A stretch of DNA of 64,000 nt from contig JBNRMW010000019.1 of assembly GCA_050309795.1 (NCBI GenBank), forward strand, positions 31,337 to 95,336, read 5' to 3'. The notes beneath the pieces were generated by a model. It was not told where the DNA came from. It did not search any database and was given only the letters and a program-made list of their open reading frames with translations. This stretch comes from JBNRMW01 sp050309795 (GTDB taxonomy: Bacteria > Bacillota_I > Bacilli_A > Erysipelotrichales > Erysipelotrichaceae). Of the stretch, positions 52,839-61,476 are shown in pieces (the stretch's first letter is position 1; each line of letters starts with the position of its first letter). A program made the translations under genes and the position numbers.

Positions 52839-53720
52839 TTAAGGCATCCGCTCCAACTGACTGCTCGTAAAGAGCTCATACCATTGTTTATGACTCATAT
52901 CCATGGTCGTAGCTTGTAGACTGGACAAGACGCGTTCAATCTTCATACTACCGACAATGGGATGAATCTTGAGTGGATGTTTCAATAACCAAGCCAACAT
53001 CACTTGATCCAAACGGTCTGCGGATAGTTGTGTTTGGATTTCTCGAAGTTTCTCAATGAGTTTAATATTCGGATAATGGTCCTTAAAAATCTCTCCACCT
53101 CCAAGCGGCGAATAAGCCATGACTTGTAAACCATAATACTGGCAACGCTCGAGAACCCCATTTTTAAAATGCTCTAAATGATCGACGGAAATCTGAATCT
53201 GGTTAACTACTAATTCTGGGAAAACCCTCATCATGGCATCTAGTTGAGGAACCAAGAAATTACTAACCCCAAAATGTAGTACTTTGTTTTGAGCCTTTAA
53301 ATCTCTAAAAGCACGAGCAACCTCAGAATAATCCATTAAATGATCCACGCGGTGAATTAATAAAACATCTAAATAATCAATGTGAAGCTGTTCTAAGATC
53401 AAATCCACTTGCCCCAAAATATAGTCGTAACTCGTATTATAATACGACGGCGTCAGGCCATCTTGATTATCTGGATTTCGAACAATGCCGCATTTGCTGA
53501 CAATCGTCATTTGATCGCGTAGATGGGGATGTTGCTTAAGTACCCGCCCAAATTGAATCTGAGCTTGTCCTCCACCATAGATATCCGCATGATCAAAGGT
53601 GGTAATGCCCTGATCTAAACATTGGACAAGGAACGCATACAATTGCTCATCGGTTAATTGAGCCTCAGCTAGTCGCCAGAAACCAACTGTAATTGGGGAT
53701 AGGGTTAAAGAATTTTTCAT
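52839..53720 (-). CDS. Aldo/keto reductase
   Basis: A 293-residue cytoplasmic NADPH-dependent oxidoreductase with a TIM barrel. The catalytic Tyr is in DHADIYGGG, the Lys in VSKCGIV and the His in LLIHRVDH. GVSNF and YSPLGGGEIF are also typical, close to E. coli YdhF. The substrate is unknown. An AAAGGAGGC SD precedes the ATG. No regulator is linked on the same strand. Confidence 0.9.
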   Translation of the reverse strand: MKNSLTLSPITVGFWRLAEAQLTDEQLYAFLVQCLDQGITTFDHADIYGGGQAQIQFGRVLKQHPHLRDQMTIVSKCGIVRNPDNQDGLTPSYYNTSYDYILGQVDLILEQLHIDYLDVLLIHRVDHLMDYSEVARAFRDLKAQNKVLHFGVSNFLVPQLDAMMRVFPELVVNQIQISVDHLEHFKNGVLERCQYYGLQVMAYSPLGGGEIFKDHYPNIKLIEKLREIQTQLSADRLDQVMLAWLLKHPLKIHPIVGSMKIERVLSSLQATTMDMSHKQWYELFTSSQLERMP

Positions 53721-53847
53721 GATAAAGCCTCCTTTTCTTTCATTTTATCGAAATGAGGGCGAGAATACCATCAGAAAACCTAAATTGTATCGTTAATGAA
53801 AAGGTTTTAATGAAACGTAGCTAAATAGTTTTAAAAAAATAAATTAA

Positions 53848-53856
53848 TGATATAAT
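53848..53856 (+). promoter_or_regulatory. Extended -10 promoter of the GntR gene with inverted repeat
   Basis: TGATATAAT (TG-n-TATAAT) 35 bp before the ATG. The -10 is also the left arm of an inverted repeat, TATAAT(8 bp)ATTATA, which may be an autoregulatory operator. Confidence 0.6.
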
Positions 53857-53891
53857 AATTAAGAATTATACCAACAAAAAGGAGTTGTACT

Positions 53892-54599
53892 ATGGCTGTT
53901 AAATATAAAGAAGTGGCCCGTATCTTAGAAAAACAAATTGTAAATAATGAATATGCTGAAACCATGAAACTACCAACCGAAGATGAATTAATCGAAACCT
54001 TTAAAGTCAGCCGGAATACCGTGAGACATGCGATTGAGACCTTAGTCAAACTCGGTTTAGTTGTTCCCATTCAAGGCAGTGGGGTTTTTATTCGCGAGAA
54101 ACCACAAGACGGTAGTATTAGTTTAGAAGCGTTCCAAGGCTTAACGGACGGTTTTAAAAAAGCCGATATCAAGACCGAGGTCGTGGCTTTTGAGCTCATT
54201 GAAGCCGATGAAGAAATTGCTAAGCATCTCAATGTTGAGTTGGGGGATCCGGTCTATTATATTGAACGGGTACGTCACTTAAATAATAGACCCTATGTTT
54301 TTGAAGTCTCTTATTATAATAAAAAAGTTATCGTTTATCTAAGCCGAGAAATCATTGAAGGGTCCATCTATCGATATATACGCGAAGACTTAAATCATCA
54401 GATGGGTTATGTCTACCGAGTTATTTCGGCAGAAAAACTGACCTCAAAACATGCTAAATACTTAGGTTTGAAAGCAGGGGAACCAACCTTAGTGACGACC
54501 AACACAGCCATGTTAAAAAGTGGTGTCGTCTTTGATTATTCCATCGACTACCACCACTTTGAGAATGCATCGTTCTTGAAACTAGCGAACTTTATTTAA
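53892..54599 (+). CDS. GntR/HutC-family regulator (UTRA domain)
   Basis: A 235-residue regulator. It has an N-terminal winged helix (about 5-68: LPTEDELIETFKVSRNTVRHAIE, VVPIQGSGVFI) and a C-terminal UTRA ligand-binding domain (YIERVRHLNNRPYVFEVSYY). Such regulators usually sense a phosphorylated sugar. Its position beside EIIC, GH4 and EIIA genes suggests it controls the PTS locus. An AAAGGAG SD precedes the ATG. Its 3' end overlaps the convergent small gene by 8 bp. Confidence 0.9.
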   Translation: MAVKYKEVARILEKQIVNNEYAETMKLPTEDELIETFKVSRNTVRHAIETLVKLGLVVPIQGSGVFIREKPQDGSISLEAFQGLTDGFKKADIKTEVVAFELIEADEEIAKHLNVELGDPVYYIERVRHLNNRPYVFEVSYYNKKVIVYLSREIIEGSIYRYIREDLNHQMGYVYRVISAEKLTSKHAKYLGLKAGEPTLVTTNTAMLKSGVVFDYSIDYHHFENASFLKLANFI

Positions 54600-54813
54600 C
54601 TTCAATCACATTAAAGAAAAGCGCTTGTCCAAATTCAGAGGATTTAATCGCTTTTTTTGCGGTGGCGATGGCCTCTTCGACAGAACCACTATGCTCAAAA
54701 TAAAGCTTCATTTGATCACGTTTAACAAAGTGAAACGTGATCGAATCGAGCGTTTGTTGATCGAGTAGTCCAATAATGAAATCCCGCTTTAAAGGGGCAT
54801 TAATGAGAATCAT
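54592..54813 (-). CDS. Small protein of unknown function in the PTS locus
   Basis: A 73-residue protein I do not recognise. It has an alternating beta-alpha-beta pattern (SITFHFVKRDQMKLYFEH, then a helix) with no membrane segment or Cys. It overlaps the DUF3284 gene by 14 bp, so it is probably translated by coupling and may work with it. No strong SD of its own is visible. Confidence 0.55.
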   Translation of the reverse strand: MILINAPLKRDFIIGLLDQQTLDSITFHFVKRDQMKLYFEHSGSVEEAIATAKKAIKSSEFGQALFFNVIEVK

Positions 54814-55234
54814 CTTCGGCGCCTGTTTCTAGTTGTTGTTTAATGTTTTGTAACATCGTTGCTAAACGTCTTTCAGCATATGTACGGAAAAAGGGGAGGG
54901 AAAACAATTTAAAGTTCAAACGACGACTAAACTTTTCGGAAGTGCCTTCTTCCTGCAAAGTTAAGAGACAACCCGCTTTGCTTGGTTCGAGTCGATACTC
55001 CGTGACGGCTTGGTCTTTCCCATACTGCGATTCAAATCGTATGCGCTCATTGACCACAATTTCTGTTACTTGTTGTTTTAAGGGTAAAGTCCCTCGATTG
55101 GTTTGTAGAGTGGAGTTGGTGGTGGCGTTTAATAAATGAGCCACATCAACCTTATAAACGGAGGCGAGTTGACGCTCAAGAAAGGTGTAAACCGCTTGTG
55201 GACTTTTGTTAATTTCAATAGATTGTTTGGGCAT
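54800..55234 (-). CDS. DUF3284-family protein
   Basis: A 144-residue protein with a START/SRPBCC-like pattern: N-terminal IEINKSPQAVYTFLERQL, strands ending in YRLEPSKAGCLLTLQEE and a C-terminal helix. DUF3284 proteins are frequent partners of cellobiose-type PTS genes; their role is unknown. The ATG at 55234 is preferred because GAGGAG lies 8 nt upstream; the ATG at 55249 is part of that SD region. A hairpin separates it from the EIIC gene. Confidence 0.72.
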   Translation of the reverse strand: MPKQSIEINKSPQAVYTFLERQLASVYKVDVAHLLNATTNSTLQTNRGTLPLKQQVTEIVVNERIRFESQYGKDQAVTEYRLEPSKAGCLLTLQEEGTSEKFSRRLNFKLFSLPFFRTYAERRLATMLQNIKQQLETGAEDDSH

Positions 55235-55254
55235 AATTGAACTCCTCATAAAGT

Positions 55255-55284
55255 ATAATGGCCTAAATCTCTTTAGGCCATTAT
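55255..55284 (-). promoter_or_regulatory. Intercistronic hairpin between EIIC and DUF3284 genes
   Basis: A perfect 13-bp stem (55255-55267 with 55272-55284, loop TCTC), just before the DUF3284 ribosome binding site. The T tract on the minus strand is poor (ATTATACTTT), so partial attenuation or mRNA processing is more likely than full termination. Confidence 0.65.
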
Positions 55285-55308
55285 TATACCATTATTGCTT
55301 TGTCTTAA

Positions 55309-56619
55309 TTATTCTTTCGACTTATTCGCAAACATAACAAATGGCAGATAAATCAAGAATGAAACGACAATATTCAATGCCGAAATGATCACGGCACCAA
55401 TCGAACCATTCGTGGCTAAATAAGCATTCAAAATTGGTGGAGTCGTCCAAGGGAAACCATTAACAATTGGACCCGCGAAACCCACAACCGTCGCCACATA
55501 ACCAATCAAGGTTAAAACTGGCTGGACCAAAATGAACGGAATAAAATAGATAGGATTTAAAACGACCGGTAAACCAAAGAGTACGGGTTCGTTAATCATA
55601 AAGATACCCGATGGTAGAGCTAATTTCGCAATCTCACGATCTTGTTCGCGTTTCGAAATTAAGAAAATAGCAATTAATAATCCTAACGTGGCACCAGAAC
55701 CACCAGCAAAGACATAAACATCCCAAGAACCACTGACCCAAGGAGCTAATTCATTGACGCCATTACCAACGGCACGAACGCCATTTTTATAAAGATCAAT
55801 ATTCAAATTAGCTAAGGTTCCATAAATAGGACTCCGAACGGCTTCAACCATATTGGCACCATGTAAACCAAAGAACCAGAACAATGGAATAATAACCGAA
55901 ATAGCTAAAACCGCACCCAAGCTTCTTCCTAACCCTAGAAGCGAATTGGAAATGGTTTCTTCAAACCATGTAAACAGGTTAACTCCAGCAAAGCGGTTAA
56001 ACGCATAAGCCACCAATCCCCAGAAAAACAAGGTAATAAATCCTGGAATAATGGCCATAAATCCTTTAGAAACAGCAGGAGGAACCATTTCAGGCATCGT
56101 AATAACCCAATTCTTGCGGACAACCCAGAAATAAATCTCGGATGAAATTAAACCAACAATCAAGGCAACGAAAATCCCTTGTGCGGCGAAGAAGTTGGTA
56201 ACCCAACTAGCAGCAACTTCATTATTACGGGTCAGAGCTCCTAATAAAATAAACGACCCAAGACTAATTAATGAAGTTGAAAGAGCATCTTGCTTTTCAT
56301 ACGTGGCTCGATTATAAGGAATAGCAACCACTAAACCTAGAGCAATAATTGATAGGGACCCCGAATCAATTAAACTAAACAAAGGGGCGATGTTCTCATT
56401 AGCAAAGACAATGAAGGCCGACTCCTCCCCAATGAAATTCGCAAGCAAAGACCATGGGACGAAGAAAACGTTGTTCAATAATACCGCGATTGCACCGGCC
56501 ATGACGAGAGGCATTAACCCAGCAAATGCATCTCGAATCGCTAACAGATGTTTTTGGCCACCGATTTTTGCGGCAATCGGTACAAACTTTTCTTCGAAAA
56601 ATGTTAATAAACGTGACAT
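55309..56619 (-). CDS. celB: PTS EIIC component, lactose/cellobiose family
   Basis: A 436-residue membrane permease of the cellobiose/chitobiose EIIC class, with about ten hydrophobic segments. Recognisable regions are the N-terminal FEEKFVPIAAKIGGQKHLLAIRDAF (pattern), LFWFFGLHGANMVEAVRSP and IFMINEPVLFGLPVVLNP, which contains the sugar-binding Glu. The ATG at 56619 is preferred over that at 56652 because AAAGGAAAAGAG precedes it. It is divergent from the GH4 operon. Confidence 0.93.
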   Translation of the reverse strand: MSRLLTFFEEKFVPIAAKIGGQKHLLAIRDAFAGLMPLVMAGAIAVLLNNVFFVPWSLLANFIGEESAFIVFANENIAPLFSLIDSGSLSIIALGLVVAIPYNRATYEKQDALSTSLISLGSFILLGALTRNNEVAASWVTNFFAAQGIFVALIVGLISSEIYFWVVRKNWVITMPEMVPPAVSKGFMAIIPGFITLFFWGLVAYAFNRFAGVNLFTWFEETISNSLLGLGRSLGAVLAISVIIPLFWFFGLHGANMVEAVRSPIYGTLANLNIDLYKNGVRAVGNGVNELAPWVSGSWDVYVFAGGSGATLGLLIAIFLISKREQDREIAKLALPSGIFMINEPVLFGLPVVLNPIYFIPFILVQPVLTLIGYVATVVGFAGPIVNGFPWTTPPILNAYLATNGSIGAVIISALNIVVSFLIYLPFVMFANKSKE

Positions 56620-56652
56620 CTCTCTTTTCCTTTCTTTTGGATTTTTATCCAT

Positions 56653-56672
56653 GTAGCGATGTAAGCGCTACC
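56653..56672. promoter_or_regulatory. Candidate cre (CcpA) site with inverted repeat before the EIIC gene
   Basis: ATGTAAGCGCTACC (56659-56672) fits the catabolite-responsive element with two mismatches. It overlaps a perfect inverted repeat GTAGCG-7 bp-CGCTAC (56653-56658, 56666-56671). The position is the 5' region of the minus-strand EIIC gene. CcpA control is inferred. Confidence 0.5.
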
Positions 56673-56779
56673 TTTATACTCTTATTTAAACAAATAATTG
56701 TTCAAAAGTAAACCCTTTATGTTGATTTTGTTAGAATTATTATAAATTATTGGAACAATTTATGAATATTCCACCAATT

Positions 56780-56806
56780 TTGACAAAAAAGATGCTATTA
56801 TTAAAT
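56780..56806 (+). promoter_or_regulatory. Promoter of the GH4-EIIB-EIIA operon
   Basis: Perfect TTGACA (56780-56785), then TTAAAT at 15 bp or TAAATC at 16 bp. Upstream, GGAA-13 bp-TTCC arms (near 56751-56771) could be a GntR operator. Confidence 0.58.
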
Positions 56807-56823
56807 CAGCAAAAGGAGAATTT

Positions 56824-58167
56824 ATGAAACCAGTGAAGATCGTAACTATCGGAGGAGGTTCATCCTACACTCCCGAACTCATCGAAGGTCTCATTAATCG
56901 CTACGACCAAATGCCGATTAGAGAACTATGGCTCGTTGATATTGAAGCCGGCCGCCAAAAATTAGATATCATTACTGCGATGGCCAAACGCATGGTCAAA
57001 AAGGCCAACCTTGATTTTAAAATCTACGCGACCACCAACCGCCGGGAGGCGCTGGTCGATGCTGATTTTATTACAACCCAATTTCGGGTCGGACAACTCG
57101 ATGCCCGGTATCTGGACGAATCAATTCCGGCGAAATATGGTTTAGTGGGCCAAGAAACCAATGGAGCCGGTGGTATGATGAAAGCCTTACGGACCATTCC
57201 CGTCATCTTTGAGATTATTGAAGATGCTCGTGAACTCGCTCCAGAAGCTTGGATCATCAACTTTACGAATCCGGCTGGATTAATTACCGAAGCAGTACTA
57301 AACTATGCCAATTGGCCTCGCTTTGTCGGTGTCTGTAATGTTCCTTATCATACCGAACGGATGATTGCGGACTTATTAGGGGTACAAAAACAAGAAGTCC
57401 AAATCAAGTATGCTGGACTGAATCATTTAGTTTTTGGCCTCGACATTTTTCTAAATGGAAAATCCATTAAACGGCAGGTCTTGGACGACCTCTTACCAAA
57501 TGCTCAACTAACCATGAAAAACATTATGGACATTCCTTGGTCGGTTGATTTCCTCAAAGGACTGGATATGATTCCTTGTTCCTACCATCGCTATTACTTC
57601 CAGAAAGAAGAAATGTTGGAACACCTATTAGTAGATTACAAAAACCACCAAACACGAGCCGAAGTGGTCAAAGATGTGGAACACAAACTCTTCGAACAAT
57701 ATAAAGAAGAACAACTCGACTATAAACCCGAAGAATTAGCGCAGCGTGGGGGTGCGCATTATTCGGATGTCGCGTGTAATTTAATTGTCGGAATTTACAC
57801 CAACAATCAAAGCATTCAAACCGTGAATACCCGAAATAATGGAGCAATCTCCTCATTGCCTGACGAAGTGGTAGTTGAAATCAACTGTGTGATCACGTCT
57901 GAAGGACCACAACCAATTGCTGTTGGACCTTTACCACCAGCAGCTCAGGGGATTGTGTCTCAAATCAAAGCGTTCGAACAATTAACCATTAAAGCGGCGT
58001 TATCCGGACGTTATGAAGATGCGTTTGTCGCGTTGGCGATTAATCCATTGATGCAATCGGAAAAATTGACCAAACTCGTCTTAGATGAAATGTTGATTGC
58101 CAATAAGGACCATCTTCCTCAATTCAAAGAAGCTATCGAGAAATTAGAACATGAAAGTCATCATTAA
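56824..58167 (+). CDS. 6-phospho-beta-glucosidase (GH4)
   Basis: A 447-residue NAD+- and Mn2+-dependent hydrolase. The N-terminal Rossmann fold is VTIGGGSSYTPELIEGL, the metal ligand Cys171 is in GVCNVPYHTERM, and QETNGAGGMMKALRTIP and RGGAHYSDVACNLI are also present. With ChbG, EIIB, EIIA and EIIC it forms a chitobiose/cellobiose-phosphate utilisation set equivalent to E. coli chb, where GH4 ChbF acts after ChbG. AAAAGGAG precedes the ATG. It overlaps the next gene by 17 bp. Confidence 0.94.
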   Translation: MKPVKIVTIGGGSSYTPELIEGLINRYDQMPIRELWLVDIEAGRQKLDIITAMAKRMVKKANLDFKIYATTNRREALVDADFITTQFRVGQLDARYLDESIPAKYGLVGQETNGAGGMMKALRTIPVIFEIIEDARELAPEAWIINFTNPAGLITEAVLNYANWPRFVGVCNVPYHTERMIADLLGVQKQEVQIKYAGLNHLVFGLDIFLNGKSIKRQVLDDLLPNAQLTMKNIMDIPWSVDFLKGLDMIPCSYHRYYFQKEEMLEHLLVDYKNHQTRAEVVKDVEHKLFEQYKEEQLDYKPEELAQRGGAHYSDVACNLIVGIYTNNQSIQTVNTRNNGAISSLPDEVVVEINCVITSEGPQPIAVGPLPPAAQGIVSQIKAFEQLTIKAALSGRYEDAFVALAINPLMQSEKLTKLVLDEMLIANKDHLPQFKEAIEKLEHESHH

Positions 58168-59221
58168 CGCAGACGACTTTGGTTTAACCTTTGGCCAAAA
58201 CCGAGGGATTATCGAAGCTTACCAACAGGGGGTAGTAACATCGACAACCATTATGATGAACGCCCAAGCCACCGATGATGCGATGGCTTTAGCCAAAGAA
58301 AATCCGGATTTAGGCATTGGATTACATTTTGTGATGGACGTTTATCAACCCCTTAGTGAGCCAAGCTTGGTGAAAAGTTTAGTCGACGATCAAGGCAACT
58401 TTAAAAAGTTTGATCTCTCTAAATCGTTAGACATTGATGCTAATGAGGTGGAATTGGAGCTGATAGCACAATTAGAAAAAGGGCTTAGTCAGGGCCTTAA
58501 CATCGATCATCTGGATTCCCATCACCATATTCACCTTCATCCCGATATTTTTGAGCCGTTTTTAAAAGTTGCTAAACGATACGATTTACCGATTCGGTTT
58601 GATTTTGAGTGTCAGCAGCCGTTTTATTTAGATTTATTGACAAACTATGGGGTGTCTTATGTCTATGGGCTTTTTGATTTTTATAACGATGAATTAGTAC
58701 CGGAATACTTTAAAGATCTCGAAAAGAAAGCTCAAGGCCAAAATGTTCTAGAAATAATGTGTCATCCAGCACATGTGGATGAGATGTTGAAGCAAGTTTC
58801 CAGCTATAATATTCCTAGAGGACAAGAATTAAAAACATTAATCAATCCCCAAACAAGGATCTATTTAGAAAACCATCAATTAATTACCTATCGACAACTA
58901 AAAACAGGAGAAAAAACCATGAAAACCATTATCTTATTATGTTCGGCTGGAATGAGCACCAGTCTCTTAGTCACTCGTATGAAAAAAGCAGCCGAACAAC
59001 AAAATTACGACTGTCATATTGAAGCCTATGGAACAACTATGGCCCAAGAAGCTGCCAAGGTGGCAGATGTCATATTACTGGGACCACAAGTGCGCTTTGA
59101 ACTGGAAAAAATCCGCAAACAAGTGAGTCAACCCGTGGATGTGATCAATATGCGGGACTATGGAACCGTCAACGGTGCTGCTGTATTAGCCCATGCCCGA
59201 AGATTATTAGGAGACGAGTAA
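58151..59221 (+). CDS. ChbG-type deacetylase fused to PTS EIIB
   Basis: A 356-residue two-domain protein. Residues 1 to about 250 are a YdjC/ChbG deacetylase (INADDFGLT metal Asp pair, LDSHHHIHLHP His cluster, IMCHPAHVD), which removes one acetyl group from chitobiose-phosphate. Residues 257-356 are a complete cellobiose-type EIIB with phospho-Cys264 (IILLCSAGMSTSLLV). The joint contains CAGGAGA and ATG (58919) in the same frame, so the EIIB start signals survive inside the fusion. A free 100-residue EIIB may be made as well. The fusion probably arose by loss of the ChbG stop codon. Confidence 0.9.
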   Translation: MKVIINADDFGLTFGQNRGIIEAYQQGVVTSTTIMMNAQATDDAMALAKENPDLGIGLHFVMDVYQPLSEPSLVKSLVDDQGNFKKFDLSKSLDIDANEVELELIAQLEKGLSQGLNIDHLDSHHHIHLHPDIFEPFLKVAKRYDLPIRFDFECQQPFYLDLLTNYGVSYVYGLFDFYNDELVPEYFKDLEKKAQGQNVLEIMCHPAHVDEMLKQVSSYNIPRGQELKTLINPQTRIYLENHQLITYRQLKTGEKTMKTIILLCSAGMSTSLLVTRMKKAAEQQNYDCHIEAYGTTMAQEAAKVADVILLGPQVRFELEKIRKQVSQPVDVINMRDYGTVNGAAVLAHARRLLGDE

Positions 59222-59541
59222 TGGAAGGCTTAGAACAAATAAGTTTTGAAATTATTTCTGCCGTTGGCACAGCTCGCTCTTGTTATATTGAAGCGATTTA
59301 TGAAGCTAAGAAAGGGATGTTTGAACAAGCAGAACAGCTAATTACCGAAGGTGATACCTACTTTACTCAAGGTCATCACGTCCATACTCAATTAATTCAA
59401 AAAGAAGCAGCGGGTGAAGCCATCGTTATGAATGTCCTATTGACCCATGCTCAAGATCAATTAATGAGTGCAGAAGCATTCAAGATCATTGCGGTGGAAA
59501 TGATCGATCTCTACCGTGAAATTTTCGAATTAAAAAAATAA
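59221..59541 (+). CDS. PTS EIIA component, lactose/cellobiose family
   Basis: A 106-residue helical trimeric phosphocarrier that passes phosphate from HPr to EIIB. The active His is in LLTHAQDQLMSAE. The usual motif is HAQDHLM, so the second His of the site is Gln here. SFEIISAVGTARSCYIEAI at the N-terminus is typical. The start overlaps the EIIB stop by one base (TAATG). It completes the EIIA-EIIB-EIIC set. Confidence 0.92.
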   Translation: MEGLEQISFEIISAVGTARSCYIEAIYEAKKGMFEQAEQLITEGDTYFTQGHHVHTQLIQKEAAGEAIVMNVLLTHAQDQLMSAEAFKIIAVEMIDLYREIFELKK

Positions 59542-59614
59542 ATACCCATTCAAAGCATCAATAGTGCAGAGACTTCTTGACTTTTTTATAATGAAATTAG
59601 AAAGGACTGATTTC

Positions 59615-60568
59615 ATGAATAAGAAAGTCATTTTATTAGTGCTCCTCCTATTTTTAGCGAGTTGTCAGAGCACCCCCACGCTGACTGAAACCAATGTCGA
59701 AACGATGATGTCAACTCCTATTGAAACTTCAACCCCAATGGAAACCAATGACCCACAATCACCCGTTGAAGTGGATTTTACAGGTTTAGAGTTGGTCGAA
59801 GCGTATGAAAGCTTAAGTTTTGATCGTCCTTTATATATTACTTTTAAACAAAATGTTCTCTATATTGTCGAACAAACTGGCCAAATCTTTAGGGTCGTCA
59901 ACCAACAAAAGGAAGTCTTCTTAAACCTTACCGACCGCGTCTATAGTGCGGGCAATGAACAAGGTTTGCTCGGTTTTGCTTTTGATCCGAATTATGCGAA
60001 TAACAACGCTGTTTATGTGAACTATACAACACGATCAGAAACAGTTATTTCACGCTTCATAGACAACGATGAAACGATTTTACTAACTTATACTCAACCT
60101 CAAAGCAACCATAATGGTGGGCATCTCGACTTTGGTCCTGATGGCTATCTCTATATTGCTAGTGGCGATGGAGGTGGGTCGGGAGACCCTGCTAACAATG
60201 CCCAAAAAACGGATAATTTACTGGGTAAAATTCTAAGAATTGATGTGAGCGAAGAGCTCATGGAGATCCCGGATGATAATCCATTCGGAAATGAGATATT
60301 TGCTTATGGTTTACGTAACCCATGGCGGTTTAGTTTTGATTCAATGGGTCGCCTCTTTGTGGCGGATGTTGGCCAAAATGCTGTTGAAGAAATAAATATC
60401 GTAGAAATGGGCAAAAACTATGGATGGAATATCATGGAAGGAAGTCGCCCTTTTGCTGGGGAGAATCGTGCCGATTTAGTCGGTCCAATCTTTGAATATG
60501 GTCGTAGTCAAGGGGCATCCATTACCCTCTCGTGTCAAGGGTATGATAAATATTTTAATGATTTTTGA
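59615..60568 (+). pseudogene. Sugar dehydrogenase-like (PQQ-type beta-propeller) lipoprotein, cut by a mobile element
   Basis: A lipoprotein with lipobox FLASC (Cys near 17), a Thr/Pro linker and a glucose/sorbosone dehydrogenase-type beta-propeller (GLLGFAFDPNYANN, HNGGHLDFGPDGYLYI, GLRNPWRFSFD, VGQNAVEEINIV). Homology runs to EYGRSQGASIT (codon 304, ending at 60526). The next expected residues (GGYVYRG-like) are replaced by 13 unrelated codons and a stop. DNA changes to an AT-rich element here. About 50-70 C-terminal residues appear lost. The ATG at 59615 has AAAGGA upstream. Confidence 0.85.
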
Positions 60569-60607
60569 TTTAAAAATTAAATTGTATTATATAATTGAAT
60601 CTTTATA

Positions 60608-61396
60608 TTATGCTATAAGTTCAGATTCAATTTTTTCGGTTAAGCTAGCTAGCTTATTAATAATATATGAGTAATCTTCACTGGTCCTTTTAATAAGATA
60701 TATTGGTGGAGTTTTCATATTAAATTCTTGACCTAAAACTCCTGTTACATTAGGTGAATTTCTATGAGTCATTTGATTCCTGTAATCAGATAAATATCGA
60801 TGATTGCCCTTCCAAGTTTCATCATCTACCGCTCCGTTGTCTCTACAATCCTGCTCAATATATCTTTTCAATTCACACATTTCTTTTCTTAATTCCTTAT
60901 AATTATCTATTTCATGTATTTTATGTTCATTATAATATCTTTTGTCAATGCATAACAACTTCTTATAATATATATCTCTACTTTTAATATTTATCTCATA
61001 ATATATATTATAAATGTTAGCTAGTATGTCCCAGAGAGTAGTTATACGAAATATTGCATTTTCAATATAATAATATAATAATCTTTCATCACTATATTTA
61101 TCATTCGAAATAGCCTCGAATGATGAAGACAAATTAGTATCATACCAAATATGTAGTGCCTTTTTTAAAGAATACTTAATAGAAAAATCATTCTCATATA
61201 TACTTGTGTTAAACGCTAGATATTTAGAAACTTTACCAAGCATGTTCTTTGGATCAGTTGAAGAAACACCTAAAATATATTTATTTTCTTCTATCCATTT
61301 TATTTTAAATCTATCTACATTAATAGCAGCTGTAGAATCTAATAACCCGTATAAGTATTCTTGTTCTTTTTTAATAATACATTTGTTATCCGACAT
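60608..61396 (-). CDS. HEPN-domain protein (Cthe_2314-like)
   Basis: A 262-residue, mostly helical, Tyr/Ile/Asn-rich protein. Near the end of the helical region it has YLSDYRNQMTHRNSPN, which fits the HEPN RNase motif R-x4-6-H (R206 and H211 from the chosen start). This resembles the Cthe_2314 HEPN group, which are often toxins or defence effectors. The ATG at 61396 is preferred for its AGGAG; an alternative ATG at 61414 has AAGGA. It is the first cargo gene at the element boundary and no antitoxin partner is visible beside it. Confidence 0.7.
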   Translation of the reverse strand: MSDNKCIIKKEQEYLYGLLDSTAAINVDRFKIKWIEENKYILGVSSTDPKNMLGKVSKYLAFNTSIYENDFSIKYSLKKALHIWYDTNLSSSFEAISNDKYSDERLLYYYIENAIFRITTLWDILANIYNIYYEINIKSRDIYYKKLLCIDKRYYNEHKIHEIDNYKELRKEMCELKRYIEQDCRDNGAVDDETWKGNHRYLSDYRNQMTHRNSPNVTGVLGQEFNMKTPPIYLIKRTSEDYSYIINKLASLTEKIESELIA

Positions 61397-61441
61397 ACGC
61401 ACACTCCTATTCATTTAATTTCCTTACAAAACTTTATGGAA

Positions 61442-61468
61442 AAGGAGACCCTAATAGTGGATCTCCTT
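61442..61468 (-). terminator. Terminator downstream of the serine recombinase genes
   Basis: AAGGAGA (61442-61448) pairs with TCTCCTT (61462-61468), with a further CC/GG pair inside, and TTTT on the minus strand. Confidence 0.6.
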
Positions 61469-61476
61469 CTATTTTA

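Noticed and set aside
60507..60541. Direct repeat GTCAAGGG (60507-60514 and 60534-60541) at the element boundary as target-site duplication
   Set aside because: Large serine recombinases do not create such duplications next to one another at a single end, and an 8-bp match 27 bp apart can be chance; the far end is not visible for comparison.
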